Source: Clostridia bacterium UC5.1-1D10
Lineage (GTDB): Bacteria; Bacillota; Clostridia; Lachnospirales; Anaerotignaceae
NCBI GenBank assembly: GCA_001304995.1
Contig: BBZU01000008.1
Span: 1 to 64,000 of the forward strand
DNA: 64,000 nt
Reading direction: 5' to 3'
This document shows positions 47,189-57,440 of the stretch, one piece after another (the stretch's first letter is position 1; every line of letters begins with the position of its first letter). The notes below the pieces were generated by a model that ran no database searches, was not told where the DNA came from, and saw nothing but the letters and a program-made list of their open reading frames with translations. The position numbers were made by a program, and so were the translations under genes.

Positions 47189-50100
47189 TTAAACTACATC
47201 TTCCTGTGCTTTAGAAAAGTCCACAGAAATCAATTTTGAAACACCTTTTTCCTGCATAGTGACACCGTACATGACATCAGCATATTCCATGGTACCCTTA
47301 CGATGGGTAATGACAATAAACTGGGTTTCCTTGGAAAACCGTGTCAAATACTGGGCATAACGTCTGACATTGGCATCGTCCAGCGCCGCCTCGATTTCGT
47401 CCAGAATACAGAAAGGTGACGGCTTCATTTTCAAAATGGAAAACAAAATGGCAATGGCAGTTAACGCACGTTCCCCACCGGAAAGCAGCTGCATATTCTG
47501 CAAACTTTTGCCGGGCGGCTGTGCCACAATATCAATAGATGATTCCAAGGCGTTGGCATCATCAGAAAGTTTCAGATAAGCTTTCCCGCCGCCGAACATT
47601 TCCTGGAATACTTCGCTGAAGTTCTTGGAAATCACCGCAAACTGTTCCCGGAACTGTTTTTCCATGAGCTCTGTCAATTCCGCGATGATCTGGCGGAGTT
47701 TTTCTTCCGCTTCCAGAATATCCGCTCGCTGATTTGTCAAAAAGTCAAAACGCTCTTTCACTTCCCGATACTGGTCAATAGCGCCTACATTGACATTCCC
47801 AAGGGCACGCATATCATTTTTCCATTCTTTGGATAAGCGTTTTAATTCACCATAAGGTCGTTTTTTCTTCTTTAGACGCTTCTTTTGCCGCACCAATGGT
47901 GATTTCATATTCTTCCCACATACGGTCAAAGATGCGCTGTTTTTCTTCATTGATCTTTTCCTGTTTCGTTTCAATACGGAACAGCTCATTTTCCAGCTTG
48001 GTGGCTGTATCAGCCGCTGTCTGAACAGCTTCCTCCAGTTCAGCAGTATCCGCTGTCAAAGATGCAATAAGGGCATTGGTTTCCTCCAACTGCTGGCGCA
48101 GAGTTTCTTCCTGCTGTTCCAGTTTTTCCCGTTCCGCATGAAGGGCTTCCTGAGTTTCTCCCCGTTTATCGCCGCTTTCTCTCAAAAGCTCCATTTGCTG
48201 ATGGAGCTGACGGGTTTCTTTTTGCAGATTTTCTGCTTCCTGCTGCAAGCGCAGTACCGTTTCTTCTGCGGCATAAATCTGCTGTCCGCTATTGGAAATA
48301 CGAATTTTCACCTGAGTGATTTCTTCCATCAGGTGATCCCGCTGTTCTTTTTCCTCTGCCAGATTTTCCTGGAAAGCGGACAAGGATTCATTTGCTTGTG
48401 CCATAGCAGCTTCACTTTGCGCCAAGGTTTCTTTGCTCTTTGCAATATCCCCTTCAGCCCGAGACAACTGGTCTGCAAGCTGTCTTTCTTCCAGTTCCAG
48501 CAATTTCAAACGGGAATTGGTTTCGGCGATTTCGCTTTCCATTTTCGCCATTTCGCCTTTGCCTGTCTGAATGGTCACTGTCAGCTTTTGCAGTTCCAGT
48601 TTCTTTTCCATAATCTGCTCTGCGATTTCCTGCAAATCTTCTTCCGCAAGCTGCAAAGCTTCTTCCAGAGATGCGGTCTGTTTGCCTGCATCTTCCAATT
48701 CTTTCTGCAAAGTATGGATTTCTCTGGTTCTGCCAAAGATATTGGTTGTTTTCTTTGCCTGAGAACCGCCGGTCATGGCACCGCCGGGATTCATGATGTC
48801 CCCTTCCAGCGTTACCATTTTATACTGGTGGCGATATTTCTTCGCTAATCTTACGGCCTCATCCAGATTTTCCACAATAAGGATTCTTCCCAGCAGATAG
48901 GTCATGATACCGCGGTATTCTTCCGCGAAAGTCACCAGCGTATCTGCTGTGCCAATGACGCCCCGTTCTTCCAAAATAGCAGGACGACCTTCCAAACCTC
49001 TGCCCTTCACCGCTGTGATAGGCAAGAAGGTTGCACGTCCCAAACGGCGCTGTTTCAGATACTGGATAGCGTTTTTGGCATCTTCTTCTGTCTTGGTGAC
49101 AACGTTCTGCATGGCACCGCCCAACGCCGCTTCAATGGCGGTTTCATAGGCTTCTTCCACCTGCAAAAGTTGCCCAACGGCACCGCAGATACCACGCTCT
49201 TTCTGGTCAGGCAGATTCAAAAGGCTTTTAACGCTGTTGTAAAAACCTTCATGCTCCCGCTCCAATTCAGACAGCAAACGCAAACGGGACTTTTTCTCAG
49301 AAACCAATCTTTCCTGCTGTGCCAGCGCACGTTCTGCCTTGGCTTTGGTTTCCGACGCATGACGGCTGTCCTGATCCAAGGCATCCAGTTCCTGTTCCAG
49401 AAACTCCGCTGTTTCCTGCTGTTCCTGCGCCTTTTTCTCCAACACTTTCTGATGGACTTCCTGATGCTCCAAACGGCTCTGGGTATGGGCAATTTCTGTT
49501 TCCAGCTGTTCTTTTCTGCCGGAGAACTGCTCCATCATAGCCTCTCGTTTGGCAATTTCCCCTTTGGCTTCTGTACCAATACGAATCTGCTCAAAAATTT
49601 CGTCCTTAAAGCTTTCTGCACGGCTTTCATGCAGCTGCAATGTACTGCTCAAGTTTTCATAAGATGCTTCCAGGGTATCCAGCTGTTCCTGTTCCCGATC
49701 CATAGTCATTTTCAGGGCTGTGATGCGGCTGCGGCAAACTTCTGTTTCCTGCAGTTTTTCCGCCTGCTGCTTCTCTTTTGCGGCGACTTCTTTTTCCATA
49801 CGGGTCAGGTTTGCCGCATCGTTCTGGCTCTGTTCTTCCGCCAGACGAATGCGCCCTTCTGTTTTTTCAATATCTGCCTTTACCTGTGCAATGGTATCGT
49901 TCAATGTCTGCAAAGCAGCATTTTTCTCTTCGTTCTGTCGTTTCTTTTCGGCAATCTGCGCTTTGGCAGTATTGCCTTCTTTCTGGGCTGCTGCCTGTTG
50001 TTCCGCAGCCAACGCCATTTGCTCTGTCAAGCGGTCAAACTCCTGCTCCATCTGCTCCGCTTCTGTGCAGAACATAGCAATTTCCGCCTGTTTCAGCTGT

Positions 50101-50759
50101 TCTCGCAGAGAAAGGAACTGTCTTGCCGTTTCGCTCTGTTCTTCCAAAGGCGCAAGCTGTCCCTCCAGCTCCGAAATAATATCTTCCACACGGAGCAGAT
50201 TCTGCTGCTCTTTTTCCAGTTTATTGGTTGCTTCTATTTTACGGGTCTTATACTTGACAATCCCTGTGGCTTCCTCGAAAATTCGCCGGCGTTCTTCCCC
50301 TTTGGCATTGAGAATCTCATCAATTCTGCCTTGCCCAACGATGGAATATCCTTCTCTGCCCACACCTGTATCCATAAATAGTTCCTGAATATCTTTCAGA
50401 CGACAGGCAGCGCCGTTAATGCGGTATTCACTTTCACCGGAACGAAACACCCGACGGGTTACCTGCACTTCCGTAAACTCCACTGGCATACGCCCATCCT
50501 GATTGTCAATGACAATGGTAACTTCCGCAAAACCCTGAGGCTTGCGGCTTTCGGTACCGGCAAAAATAACATCCTCCATTTTATCCCCACGGAGGCTTTT
50601 TGCACGCTGTTCCCCAAGCACCCAACGAACAGCGTCGGAAACATTGCTTTTGCCGCTGCCGTTAGGGCCTACCACTGCCGTAATACCCGGATTAAATTCC
50701 AGTTTGACTTTTTCAGGGAAAGATTTAAAACCCTGTAAATCCAATCTTTTTAAATACAT
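47189..50759 (-). CDS. smc: Chromosome condensation protein SMC
   Basis: 1189 residues once one extra base in the T6 run at 47861-47866 is discounted. Walker A GPNGSGKSN lies at residue 32, a long coiled coil surrounds a hinge near 510-660, and the C-terminal head carries the ABC signature LSGGERALTA and Walker B CILDEIEAALDD. It condenses and segregates chromosomes with ScpAB. SD GAGGTG. It precedes ftsY and follows the PyrC-like gene with a 35-bp gap. Confidence 0.94.
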
Positions 50760-50794
50760 GTTACACCTCGTTTTTGGCTTTCTTCACAAAAGCC

Positions 50795-52065
50795 TTACGA
50801 TACAATTTTTCCGCCAACGATGGTATAAACCACTCTGCCTTTGACTTCCTGTCCCGCAAAAGGAGAAAATTTTGCTTTTGACGCAAAAAGTTCCGGCTCA
50901 ATGATCTGGGTACCTTTTGTTTCAATGACGATCAGATCGGCGTCTTTGCCAATAGCAATCTCACCTTTCTGTTCCAGTTTCAAAATTTCTGCCGGCTTTT
51001 TAGACATCAATTCCACCAGACGCGCCAGAGAAATGATACCTGTTTCCACCAGTTTTGTAAAACTGATAGAAAAAGCTGTTTCCAGCGCAGAAATGCCATA
51101 TGCCGCATTGCCGAATTCTTTATCTTTATCTGTCCGACTTGTAGGACTATGTCCGGAAGCAATGGCATCAATGGTGCCATCGGCAATGCCTTCCAAAATA
51201 GCTTCCACATCTTCCTGTGTTCTCAAAGGCGGATTAACTTTCGCGAATGTATTATAATCCTCCACAGCCTCTTCTGTCAGCGCAAAATAATGAGGACAAG
51301 TTTCGCAGGTTACCTGCAAACCACGTTTTTCGCGTCCCTAACCATGCGCACAGAACCGCCTGTGCTCACATGGGCAATATGCAGTCTGGCACCTGTGATC
51401 TCCGCCAGCAAAATATTTCTTGCCACTTGGAGTTCCTCTGCTTCTCTGGGCATACCAGACAGACCCAGACAACTTGCCGTATAACCTTCATTCATGACAC
51501 CTTTGCCAGAAAGGCTCCGATCTTCGCAATGGGTCATAATAGGCAAATCGAACATGCGGCTGTAACGCATAACGTTCCGCATAAGTGCCGCGCTATCAAT
51601 AAATTCGTCGCCATCAGAGATGGCAACCACGCCAGCTTCGTACATTTCACCGATTTCTGCAATGGCTGTTCCTTCGCATCCCATGGACATACTGCCATAA
51701 GGATAAATATTCACAGAAGCCTGTGCTTTGGATTTAGAAATGATGTATTCCACAACGGTTTTATTATCAATCACTGGTTTTGTATTAGGTTCACAGGTAA
51801 TGGATGTAAAACCGCCTCTTGCGGCACTGCGGGAAACGGTGGAAATATCTTCGATATTTTCAAACCCTGGTTCACAAATATTACAATGCATGTCAATAAA
51901 ACCGGGCAATACCACATGACCGTCCAAATCCAGTTCTTTTGCATCTTCTACATGAAGGTTTTCGCCAATATCCGCAATGAGCCCGCCTTCAATGAAAATA
52001 TCATACAGTTTTTCTTCAGAAAAAGGCGGTGTAATGAGTTTACAATTTTTCAGAATGGTTTTCAT
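50795..52065 (-). CDS. pyrC: Dihydroorotase homologue (PyrC-like), active site altered
   Basis: 423 residues across one frameshift (T5 run at 51326-51330, one base short). The amidohydrolase fold of type I dihydroorotase is clear (FIDMHCNICEPG, ARGGFTSITCEPNT, VNPPLRTQEDVEAILEGI). However, the metal and substrate motif HxHxR reads H60-C-N62-I-C64, and the catalytic Asp of the usual TDHAPH is Gly305 (SGHSPT). H179 (THCED) and H232 (AHVST) remain. A two-metal dihydroorotase centre is therefore unlikely. It may be a structural or regulatory partner of the PyrB-like protein, as inactive PyrC' is in some ATCases, or have a new activity. It overlaps pyrB by 4 bp. Confidence 0.82.
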
Positions 52066-52991
52066 GCCAAAGCGCCTCCCATCTGTGACAGAATATAGAA
52101 CATGGCCATACGCACCGCTACACTGTTGGCAATCTGGTCATTGATGATACACTGAGGGCTGTCGATAACGCCGTCAGAAATCTCAATCCCCCGCTGAATG
52201 GGACCGGGATGCATGACAATGGCATCTTCTTTGGCATAACGCAGCAGATTATGATCAATACGGAAGAACCGCTTATATTCATCCAGAGAAGGCAGGAATG
52301 TTTTATCCTGGGCTTCCATACGCATACGGGTTGTCAGGATAACATCTGCCTGATTTACTGCTTCCCGCACATCATAATGCACCTGCACACCGAATTTTTC
52401 GATCCCTGGCAAAAGAAATGTCGGCGGCCCGGATACACAGACTTCCGCACCAAGTTTCGTCAATCCCCAGATATTGCTTTTTGCTACACGACTATGGAGC
52501 AAGTCACCAATGATAGCAACTTTCAGACCTTCAAAACTGCCTTTGCGTTCTTTGATGGTCAGTAAATCCAGTAAAGACTGCCCGGGATTTTCGTTGTAAC
52601 CATCTCCAGCGTTGATAACAGATGCCTCAACGCATTCTGCCAGCAAGCGGGCTGCGCCTGCCATAGGATGACGCAGAATGATGAAGTCTGCACCCATCTG
52701 GTCCACCAGCTGCCCCATATCCTGGAGGCTTTCCCGCTCCATGGAATGAGCCGAGTTTGTCATATCTACCACATTGGCGCTCAAATGCTGTGCTGCCAAT
52801 TCATAGGACAGTTTCGCACGAGCACTCTGTTCATAGAACAAAATGATGACAGACTTCCCCTGCAAATGGGGTGCCTTCTTATTCTTCTGGTTCAAAATAT
52901 ATTTCATGGTTTCTGCCGTACTGAGGATATAGCGAATATCATCTGCTGTTAAATCCCGCAGTCCGAAAAAGTCTTTCCGATGCAATGCCAT
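52062..52991 (-). CDS. pyrB: Aspartate carbamoyltransferase homologue (PyrB-like), active site altered
   Basis: 309 residues, normal length and unmistakable fold (HLQGKSVIILFYE, VAIIGDLLHSRVAKSN, MHPGPIQRGIEI). The carbamoyl-phosphate motif STRTR is S56-A-R-A-K60; the catalytic loop Lys (SVxKGE) is Glu85; and the His of GQHPTQ is Asn135 (NENPGQ). Of the usual ligands only Ser56, Arg58, Arg107/His108 and Gln138 remain, so ordinary ATCase activity is doubtful. No PyrI or PyrR gene is near. SD AGGAGG precedes the ATG. Followed by the PyrC-like gene, which is altered in the same way. Confidence 0.85.
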   Translation of the reverse strand: MALHRKDFFGLRDLTADDIRYILSTAETMKYILNQKNKKAPHLQGKSVIILFYEQSARAKLSYELAAQHLSANVVDMTNSAHSMERESLQDMGQLVDQMGADFIILRHPMAGAARLLAECVEASVINAGDGYNENPGQSLLDLLTIKERKGSFEGLKVAIIGDLLHSRVAKSNIWGLTKLGAEVCVSGPPTFLLPGIEKFGVQVHYDVREAVNQADVILTTRMRMEAQDKTFLPSLDEYKRFFRIDHNLLRYAKEDAIVMHPGPIQRGIEISDGVIDSPQCIINDQIANSVAVRMAMFYILSQMGGALA

Positions 52992-53006
52992 TTGTTTCGC
53001 CTCCTG

Positions 53007-53921
53007 TCAGCCCTCCAAACGTTCCATCAATTTCTGAAAATATTCTGGAAGGGGCGCCTCAAATTCCATGTACTCTCCTGTTGTGGGATGGACAAATCCC
53101 AGAACCCTTGCATGCAGTACCTGTCCCTGCAAAGCAAAGGGCTGTTTTTTAGGCCCATACACCAGATCCCCCAGCAAGGGATGCCCAATATATGTCATAT
53201 GTACACGAATCTGATGGGTTCTGCCTGTTTCCAGCTGTGCTTCGATGAGAGTAAAATTCCCCATGCGCTGCAATACCCGATAATGAGTCACTGCATGGCG
53301 GCTATGTTTTTGAGTTACCGCCATTTTTTTGCGATCCAAAGGATTTCTGCCAATAGGCTGGTCAACGGTACCCTCATCCTCTTTAAAACCATTGAATACA
53401 ATGGCATTATATTTTCTTGTGATGCTGTGCTCTGCCAGCTGTGCCGCCAAAGCCTGATGAGCAGCGTTGTTTTTTGCCACCATCAATACCCCGGAGGTAT
53501 CTCTGTCGATACGGTGCACAATGCCGGGGCGTTTTTCCCCATTGATGCCGGAAAGTTCACTGCCGCAGTGATACATCAAAGCATTGACCAATGTGCCTGT
53601 ATAATGCCCTGGTGCAGGATGGACAACCATTCCCTGGGGTTTATTTACCACAATCACGTCCGCATCTTCATAAAGGATATCCAGCGGAATATCCTCCGGC
53701 AAAATTTCAATTTCTTTTGCTTCCGGCACTTCCACATCAATCACGTCTTTTTCACGCAATTTATAATTGGATTTCACGCTGCCGCCATTGAGCTGGATAT
53801 GTCCGCCTTCCACCAGTTTCTGTACAGCACTGCGAGAAAGGTCTTCCATATTCTCAGCCAGAAACACATCCAATCTGGTGCCAACGTCTTCTTTTTCTGC
53901 CGCAAATGTAAAATATTCCAT
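53007..53921 (-). CDS. RluA/RluD-family rRNA pseudouridine synthase
   Basis: 304 residues. An N-terminal S4 RNA-binding domain (about 10-70, RLDVFLAENMEDLSRSAVQ) precedes the catalytic domain with the Asp in HRIDRDTSGVL and the RTHQIRVH motif. It isomerises uridines in 23S rRNA (or tRNA). The start ATG shares a base with the lspA stop (TAATG), so the two are translationally coupled. Confidence 0.93.
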   Translation of the reverse strand: MEYFTFAAEKEDVGTRLDVFLAENMEDLSRSAVQKLVEGGHIQLNGGSVKSNYKLREKDVIDVEVPEAKEIEILPEDIPLDILYEDADVIVVNKPQGMVVHPAPGHYTGTLVNALMYHCGSELSGINGEKRPGIVHRIDRDTSGVLMVAKNNAAHQALAAQLAEHSITRKYNAIVFNGFKEDEGTVDQPIGRNPLDRKKMAVTQKHSRHAVTHYRVLQRMGNFTLIEAQLETGRTHQIRVHMTYIGHPLLGDLVYGPKKQPFALQGQVLHARVLGFVHPTTGEYMEFEAPLPEYFQKLMERLEG

Positions 53922-54409
53922 TATTTCTCGTCCTTTTTCTTTTCTAACTTAGGTTCTTCTTTGATGACAAACAAAATGAGTGCTGCCAAAACAATGACCC
54001 CCACCACAACGTAAATATCAGCCACATTGAATACGGGCCAGCTGAAGAATGTAAATTCAAAAAAGTCAACCACATATCCACGGAATACACGGTCAAGCAT
54101 ATTGCCTACGGCACCAGCCAAAACCAGCACCATAGCGCAGCGTACCCACTGATATTCTTTCGTACGGGGCATTTTCACAAAATAATAAACCAGAAAAGCC
54201 ACAATACAAAGTGTCAGCAGCAGAATAAACCATTTCTTACCGGAAAACATACCAAAGGCTACTCCTCGGTTTTCCACAAAGGTCAGATCCAGAAATCCAT
54301 CCACCACAGTAGTGGAACCGATGGGCTTCAGGTTCACCAATGCCAAATATTTCGTCAGCTGGTCGATCCCCACCAATACCGCCGCTGCAATGATAGCTAT
54401 GATCCACAT
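53921..54409 (-). CDS. lspA: Lipoprotein signal peptidase
   Basis: 162 residues with four membrane segments. The two catalytic Asp residues are in AGAVGNMLDR and FNVADIY. It cleaves prolipoproteins after diacylglyceryl transfer. SD AGGAAG. It stands between divIVA and the pseudouridine synthase gene, the usual Firmicutes order. Confidence 0.95.
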   Translation of the reverse strand: MWIIAIIAAAVLVGIDQLTKYLALVNLKPIGSTTVVDGFLDLTFVENRGVAFGMFSGKKWFILLLTLCIVAFLVYYFVKMPRTKEYQWVRCAMVLVLAGAVGNMLDRVFRGYVVDFFEFTFFSWPVFNVADIYVVVGVIVLAALILFVIKEEPKLEKKKDEK

Positions 54410-54530
54410 TTCAAATCTTCCTGCCTTTCCGGGAAAAATGTTCCCGTTTTTTCATTTCTACATAACAAAAGCAGCCGCAGCAAGGCACCCGCATCGCAGG
54501 CACCTCGTTACAGCCGTTTTCATTCCATAC

Positions 54531-55040
54531 TTATTTATGAGTCGCTTCTTTGTGTGCAGCTTCTTTATCAGCTGCTTTGGCAGCATCTTTTTCTGCCAGG
54601 ATTTCATTTTTGTCCAACAGTTCGATTTCCGCATACAACAGCAGTTTCACGCGGGCACGCATGAGTTCATAACGATTCTGCAGGGCAGCAATCTCCTGTT
54701 CCAGTTCGTACACCTTTGTTCTTGCAGCAGAGAGGATTTCATCACGTTCCAACTTTGCCTTATCAATAATCTGTTCCGCTTCCGCTTTTGCAGCTTCTTT
54801 GGTTTCTTCCGCAGCAGCTTCTGCCAGGCTCAGTGTGCGTTCCAGTGTTTTTTCCAGATTCCGCAAGCGGTCTGTATCTTCCTGAACCACTTCTGTTTTT
54901 GTTTTGGACTGAAGACTTTCGTTATAGAGTTTTTCGTAATCTTCATAAATATCATCCAAAAAAGTATCTACTTCTTCGGGAGAATAGCCAACGGCTACTT
55001 TTTTGAAATCCTTTGTTGCAATATCGTTGGGTGTAACCAC
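54531..55040 (-). CDS. divIVA: Cell-pole/division protein DivIVA
   Basis: 169 residues. The membrane-binding N-terminus (TPNDIATKDFKKVAVGYSPE) with FL near EEVDTFLDDI is followed by a long coiled coil and an unusual Lys/Glu/His-rich end (AAHKEATHK). It marks curved membrane at poles and division sites. GTG start after AAGGAGG. Confidence 0.92.
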   Translation of the reverse strand: MVTPNDIATKDFKKVAVGYSPEEVDTFLDDIYEDYEKLYNESLQSKTKTEVVQEDTDRLRNLEKTLERTLSLAEAAAEETKEAAKAEAEQIIDKAKLERDEILSAARTKVYELEQEIAALQNRYELMRARVKLLLYAEIELLDKNEILAEKDAAKAADKEAAHKEATHK

Positions 55041-55051
55041 AAAAAACCTCC

Positions 55052-55839
55052 TTAAATATATACGCCTACCTCTATGCCGGTTCTGTCCTTTTTGTTTTTT
55101 CCGCCGATGGAAAGCAGGCGGAACCGCCCAAATCCCCGAACAGAAACCATATCCCCTTCCTTTAACAAAAGAGAAGGATTTGTTGTCACATTCCAGTTCA
55201 CATTGGCTTTTTCCCCAGCGATGAGTGCCTGCACTTTTCCCCGGGAAAGATGAAGCACACCTCCCGCCACAGCGTCCAGCCGCACGGAAGCCACTGTCAG
55301 CCTGCGAACTTCAATTTCTTTTTTGCCTCAATTTCCGACAAATCTGTTTTTTCCACCTGCACAGGCGTACGGGATACTTTTTCCAGATTCACCAGAATGT
55401 AATCCGCGATTTCCTCTGATACAAAGCAAAGGGTCTGTTCTTCAGATACGAGAATATCCCCAACTTTTCCCCGGTCAATGCCAAGACCCAAAATAGAGCC
55501 CAGATAATCCCGATGGCTCAGGTCTGTCTGACCAAATTTTTTATGCTTTGTGATACGCAAGGCACAAATGGGAAAATCTTTTCCTTCCAGCTCCATATAA
55601 TCCGGCGCAAAACCAATCATGCGCCGCTCACAGTCCTCTGTGCCGCCAAAAGCGACTACATTTAAGTCTGAAAGGGAACGGAGTTTTTCCAGAAACTTCC
55701 CACTTTTTGCCATGTCTAGGAAATCCGTAAACGCCGATGTATGGCGCTTATAACTGAAAGCAGCCTGATCCAGCACTTTCGCAAACAAAAGTCTTTCCTC
55801 AGGCTGTGTCATTCCTTGTAATAACGCTTGTTTATTCAC
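55052..55839 (-). CDS. ylmH: YlmH, S4-domain RNA-binding protein
   Basis: 262 residues across one frameshift (T6 run at 55319-55324, one base short). An N-terminal alpha/beta region with FGGTEDCERRMIGFAP, a central KKFGQT-RDYLGSILGLGIDR block, and a C-terminal S4 domain (VASVRLDAVAGGVLHLSRGK) match YlmH, recently linked to ribosome rescue. GTG 55839 is preferred because GAGGTG lies 6 bases upstream. Confidence 0.9.
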
Positions 55840-55857
55840 ATCCGTCACCTCGTTCCA

Positions 55858-56147
55858 TCAGAACAGAAGCACCAGACCCATCAACAACTGTTTTACCAGT
55901 ACCATCAGGATCAGTGCGATGATGGGAGAAAAGTCCAGCATCATGCCGCCGCCCAATGGAGATTTTTCCAGCATACTGCGACAAGGCCCCAGAATGGGTT
56001 CTGTCAGATTGTAAATGAGGCGTCCCAAAGGATTGCTATATCCAAACATGGGAATCCAGGATAATAAAATCCGAATAAAAATCAGCCATTCAATGACATT
56101 GAAAAAACATCAATGGCTTGTATGAACAATGCTTGTAAACTCGTCAA
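55858..56147 (-). CDS. ylmG: YggT-family membrane protein (YlmG)
   Basis: About 96 residues across one frameshift (A6 run at 56102-56107, one base short): two membrane segments around the signature RILLSWIP...NPLGRLIYNLTEPIL (gap shortened). The family is needed for normal nucleoid and septum placement in bacteria and plastids. A TTG start (56147) is proposed because AAGGAAG lies just upstream; without the repair translation could start only at ATG 56049, losing the first helix. Confidence 0.82.
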
Positions 56148-56162
56148 ATGATTCTTCCTTCC

Positions 56163-56687
56163 TTATCTGCCACTGCTCATCCAGGGAAGAATGACACCTT
56201 TTGTTTTCAGTTCTTCCTTGAAATCGCCGCTGATATCTACATTTTCAGGAGCAATGACAAAAATATTATTTGCTACACGCTGAATAGAACCTTCCAGAGA
56301 GTAACAGGTACCACTCAGGAAGTCCATGATTCTCTGTGCAACAGGGTATTCTACTTTTTCCAGATTTACCACAACAGGTTTTTTGGTCTTGATCTGATCA
56401 CAAATTTCCTGTGCATCCTCATAACATTCCGGTTTGATAATCACTACCTGCATCTGAACGTTTGTGTTGATGCTGTAAACCTGCGGATTGTTTCTTGTTG
56501 TTTTGCGAGGCGCAGATGTGGTGCTGTAATCGGATTCGCGGCTGACGTCACGAAGACCATAGCTACTGCTTACAGGAGCTGCCTCTCTGGCAGGAGCTTC
56601 ATATTCATAATCATCTTCATAGTAATCTTCATCGTCTTCGTATTCACCAAACATCAAATCTTTCATTTTATTAATAAACTTTGCCAC
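56163..56687 (-). CDS. sepF: Cell division protein SepF
   Basis: 174 residues: an amphipathic membrane-binding N-terminus (MAKFINKMKDLMF), an acidic Tyr/Asp-rich linker (about 15-60) and the SepF domain (VVIIKPECYEDAQEICDQI, KKPVVVNLEKV, DFLSGTCYSLEG). It bundles FtsZ filaments and tethers them to the membrane. GTG start after TAGGAGG. Confidence 0.94.
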   Translation of the reverse strand: MAKFINKMKDLMFGEYEDDEDYYEDDYEYEAPAREAAPVSSSYGLRDVSRESDYSTTSAPRKTTRNNPQVYSINTNVQMQVVIIKPECYEDAQEICDQIKTKKPVVVNLEKVEYPVAQRIMDFLSGTCYSLEGSIQRVANNIFVIAPENVDISGDFKEELKTKGVILPWMSSGR

Positions 56688-56717
56688 TTTCTTATCCTCC
56701 TAGATTTCTTTTCTTGC

Positions 56718-57421
56718 TTAAGCCTTGTTGGGGTAGAATCTTTCGCCAAAAATGCCGGTACCCACTCTGACGATGGTCGCACCTTCTTCAATGGCTACTT
56801 CATAGTCACCAGTCATCCCCATGGAAAGCATATCCATGTTTATATTATCAATTTTTTTGCCGTTCATGTCAACCAGTAATTCTCGCATTTTACGGAAATA
56901 TACCCTATTTTCTTCAGGATTTTCTACAAAAGGCGCAACTGTCATTAACCCTCTGACACGAATGTTGGGAAGCTGTGACAGATCGTGCAAAAACGCCTCT
57001 ACTTCTTCCGGTTTTACGCCAAATTTGCTTTCTTCATCAGCCATATTGACTTCCACCAGAATATCCATCACAAGATCTTTGGCTGCTGCCCGTTTATTGA
57101 TCTCTTCTGCCAGACGCAGGCTTTCCACAGAATGAATCATGTCTACCTTGTCAATGATATATTTTACCTTATTTGTCTGCAAATGTCCAATTAAATGCCA
57201 ATGAACGCCAGGGCCCATGGGTTCATATTTTTCCATGATCTCCTGTACTTTATTTTCACCCAAAGAAGTCAGTCCGCAGGCAACGGCTTCCTTTATAAGT
57301 TCCACAGGTTTTGTCTTGCTGACAGCCAGCAGCAGGACATCTTCCCGTTTTCTGCCTGCACGGGCGCAGCGTCAGCCACCCGTTTTTCTACTTCTGCAAT
57401 ATTTTGCTGTATCGTTCCCAT
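56718..57421 (-). CDS. ylmE: PLP homeostasis protein YggS/YlmE
   Basis: About 234 residues, an alanine-racemase-like TIM barrel. One frameshift, most simply in the G3 run at 57362-57364 (one base short), restores RAGRK.EDVLLLAVSKTKP with the PLP lysine in AVSK. Later blocks (LGENKVQEI, HWHLIGHLQTNK, GMTGDYEVAI) are typical. It buffers free pyridoxal phosphate. SD AAGGAGA lies before ATG 57421; the 5' end lies 20 bp after the HlyD-like gene. Confidence 0.9.
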
Positions 57422-57440
57422 TTTGTGCATCTCCTTTTTA

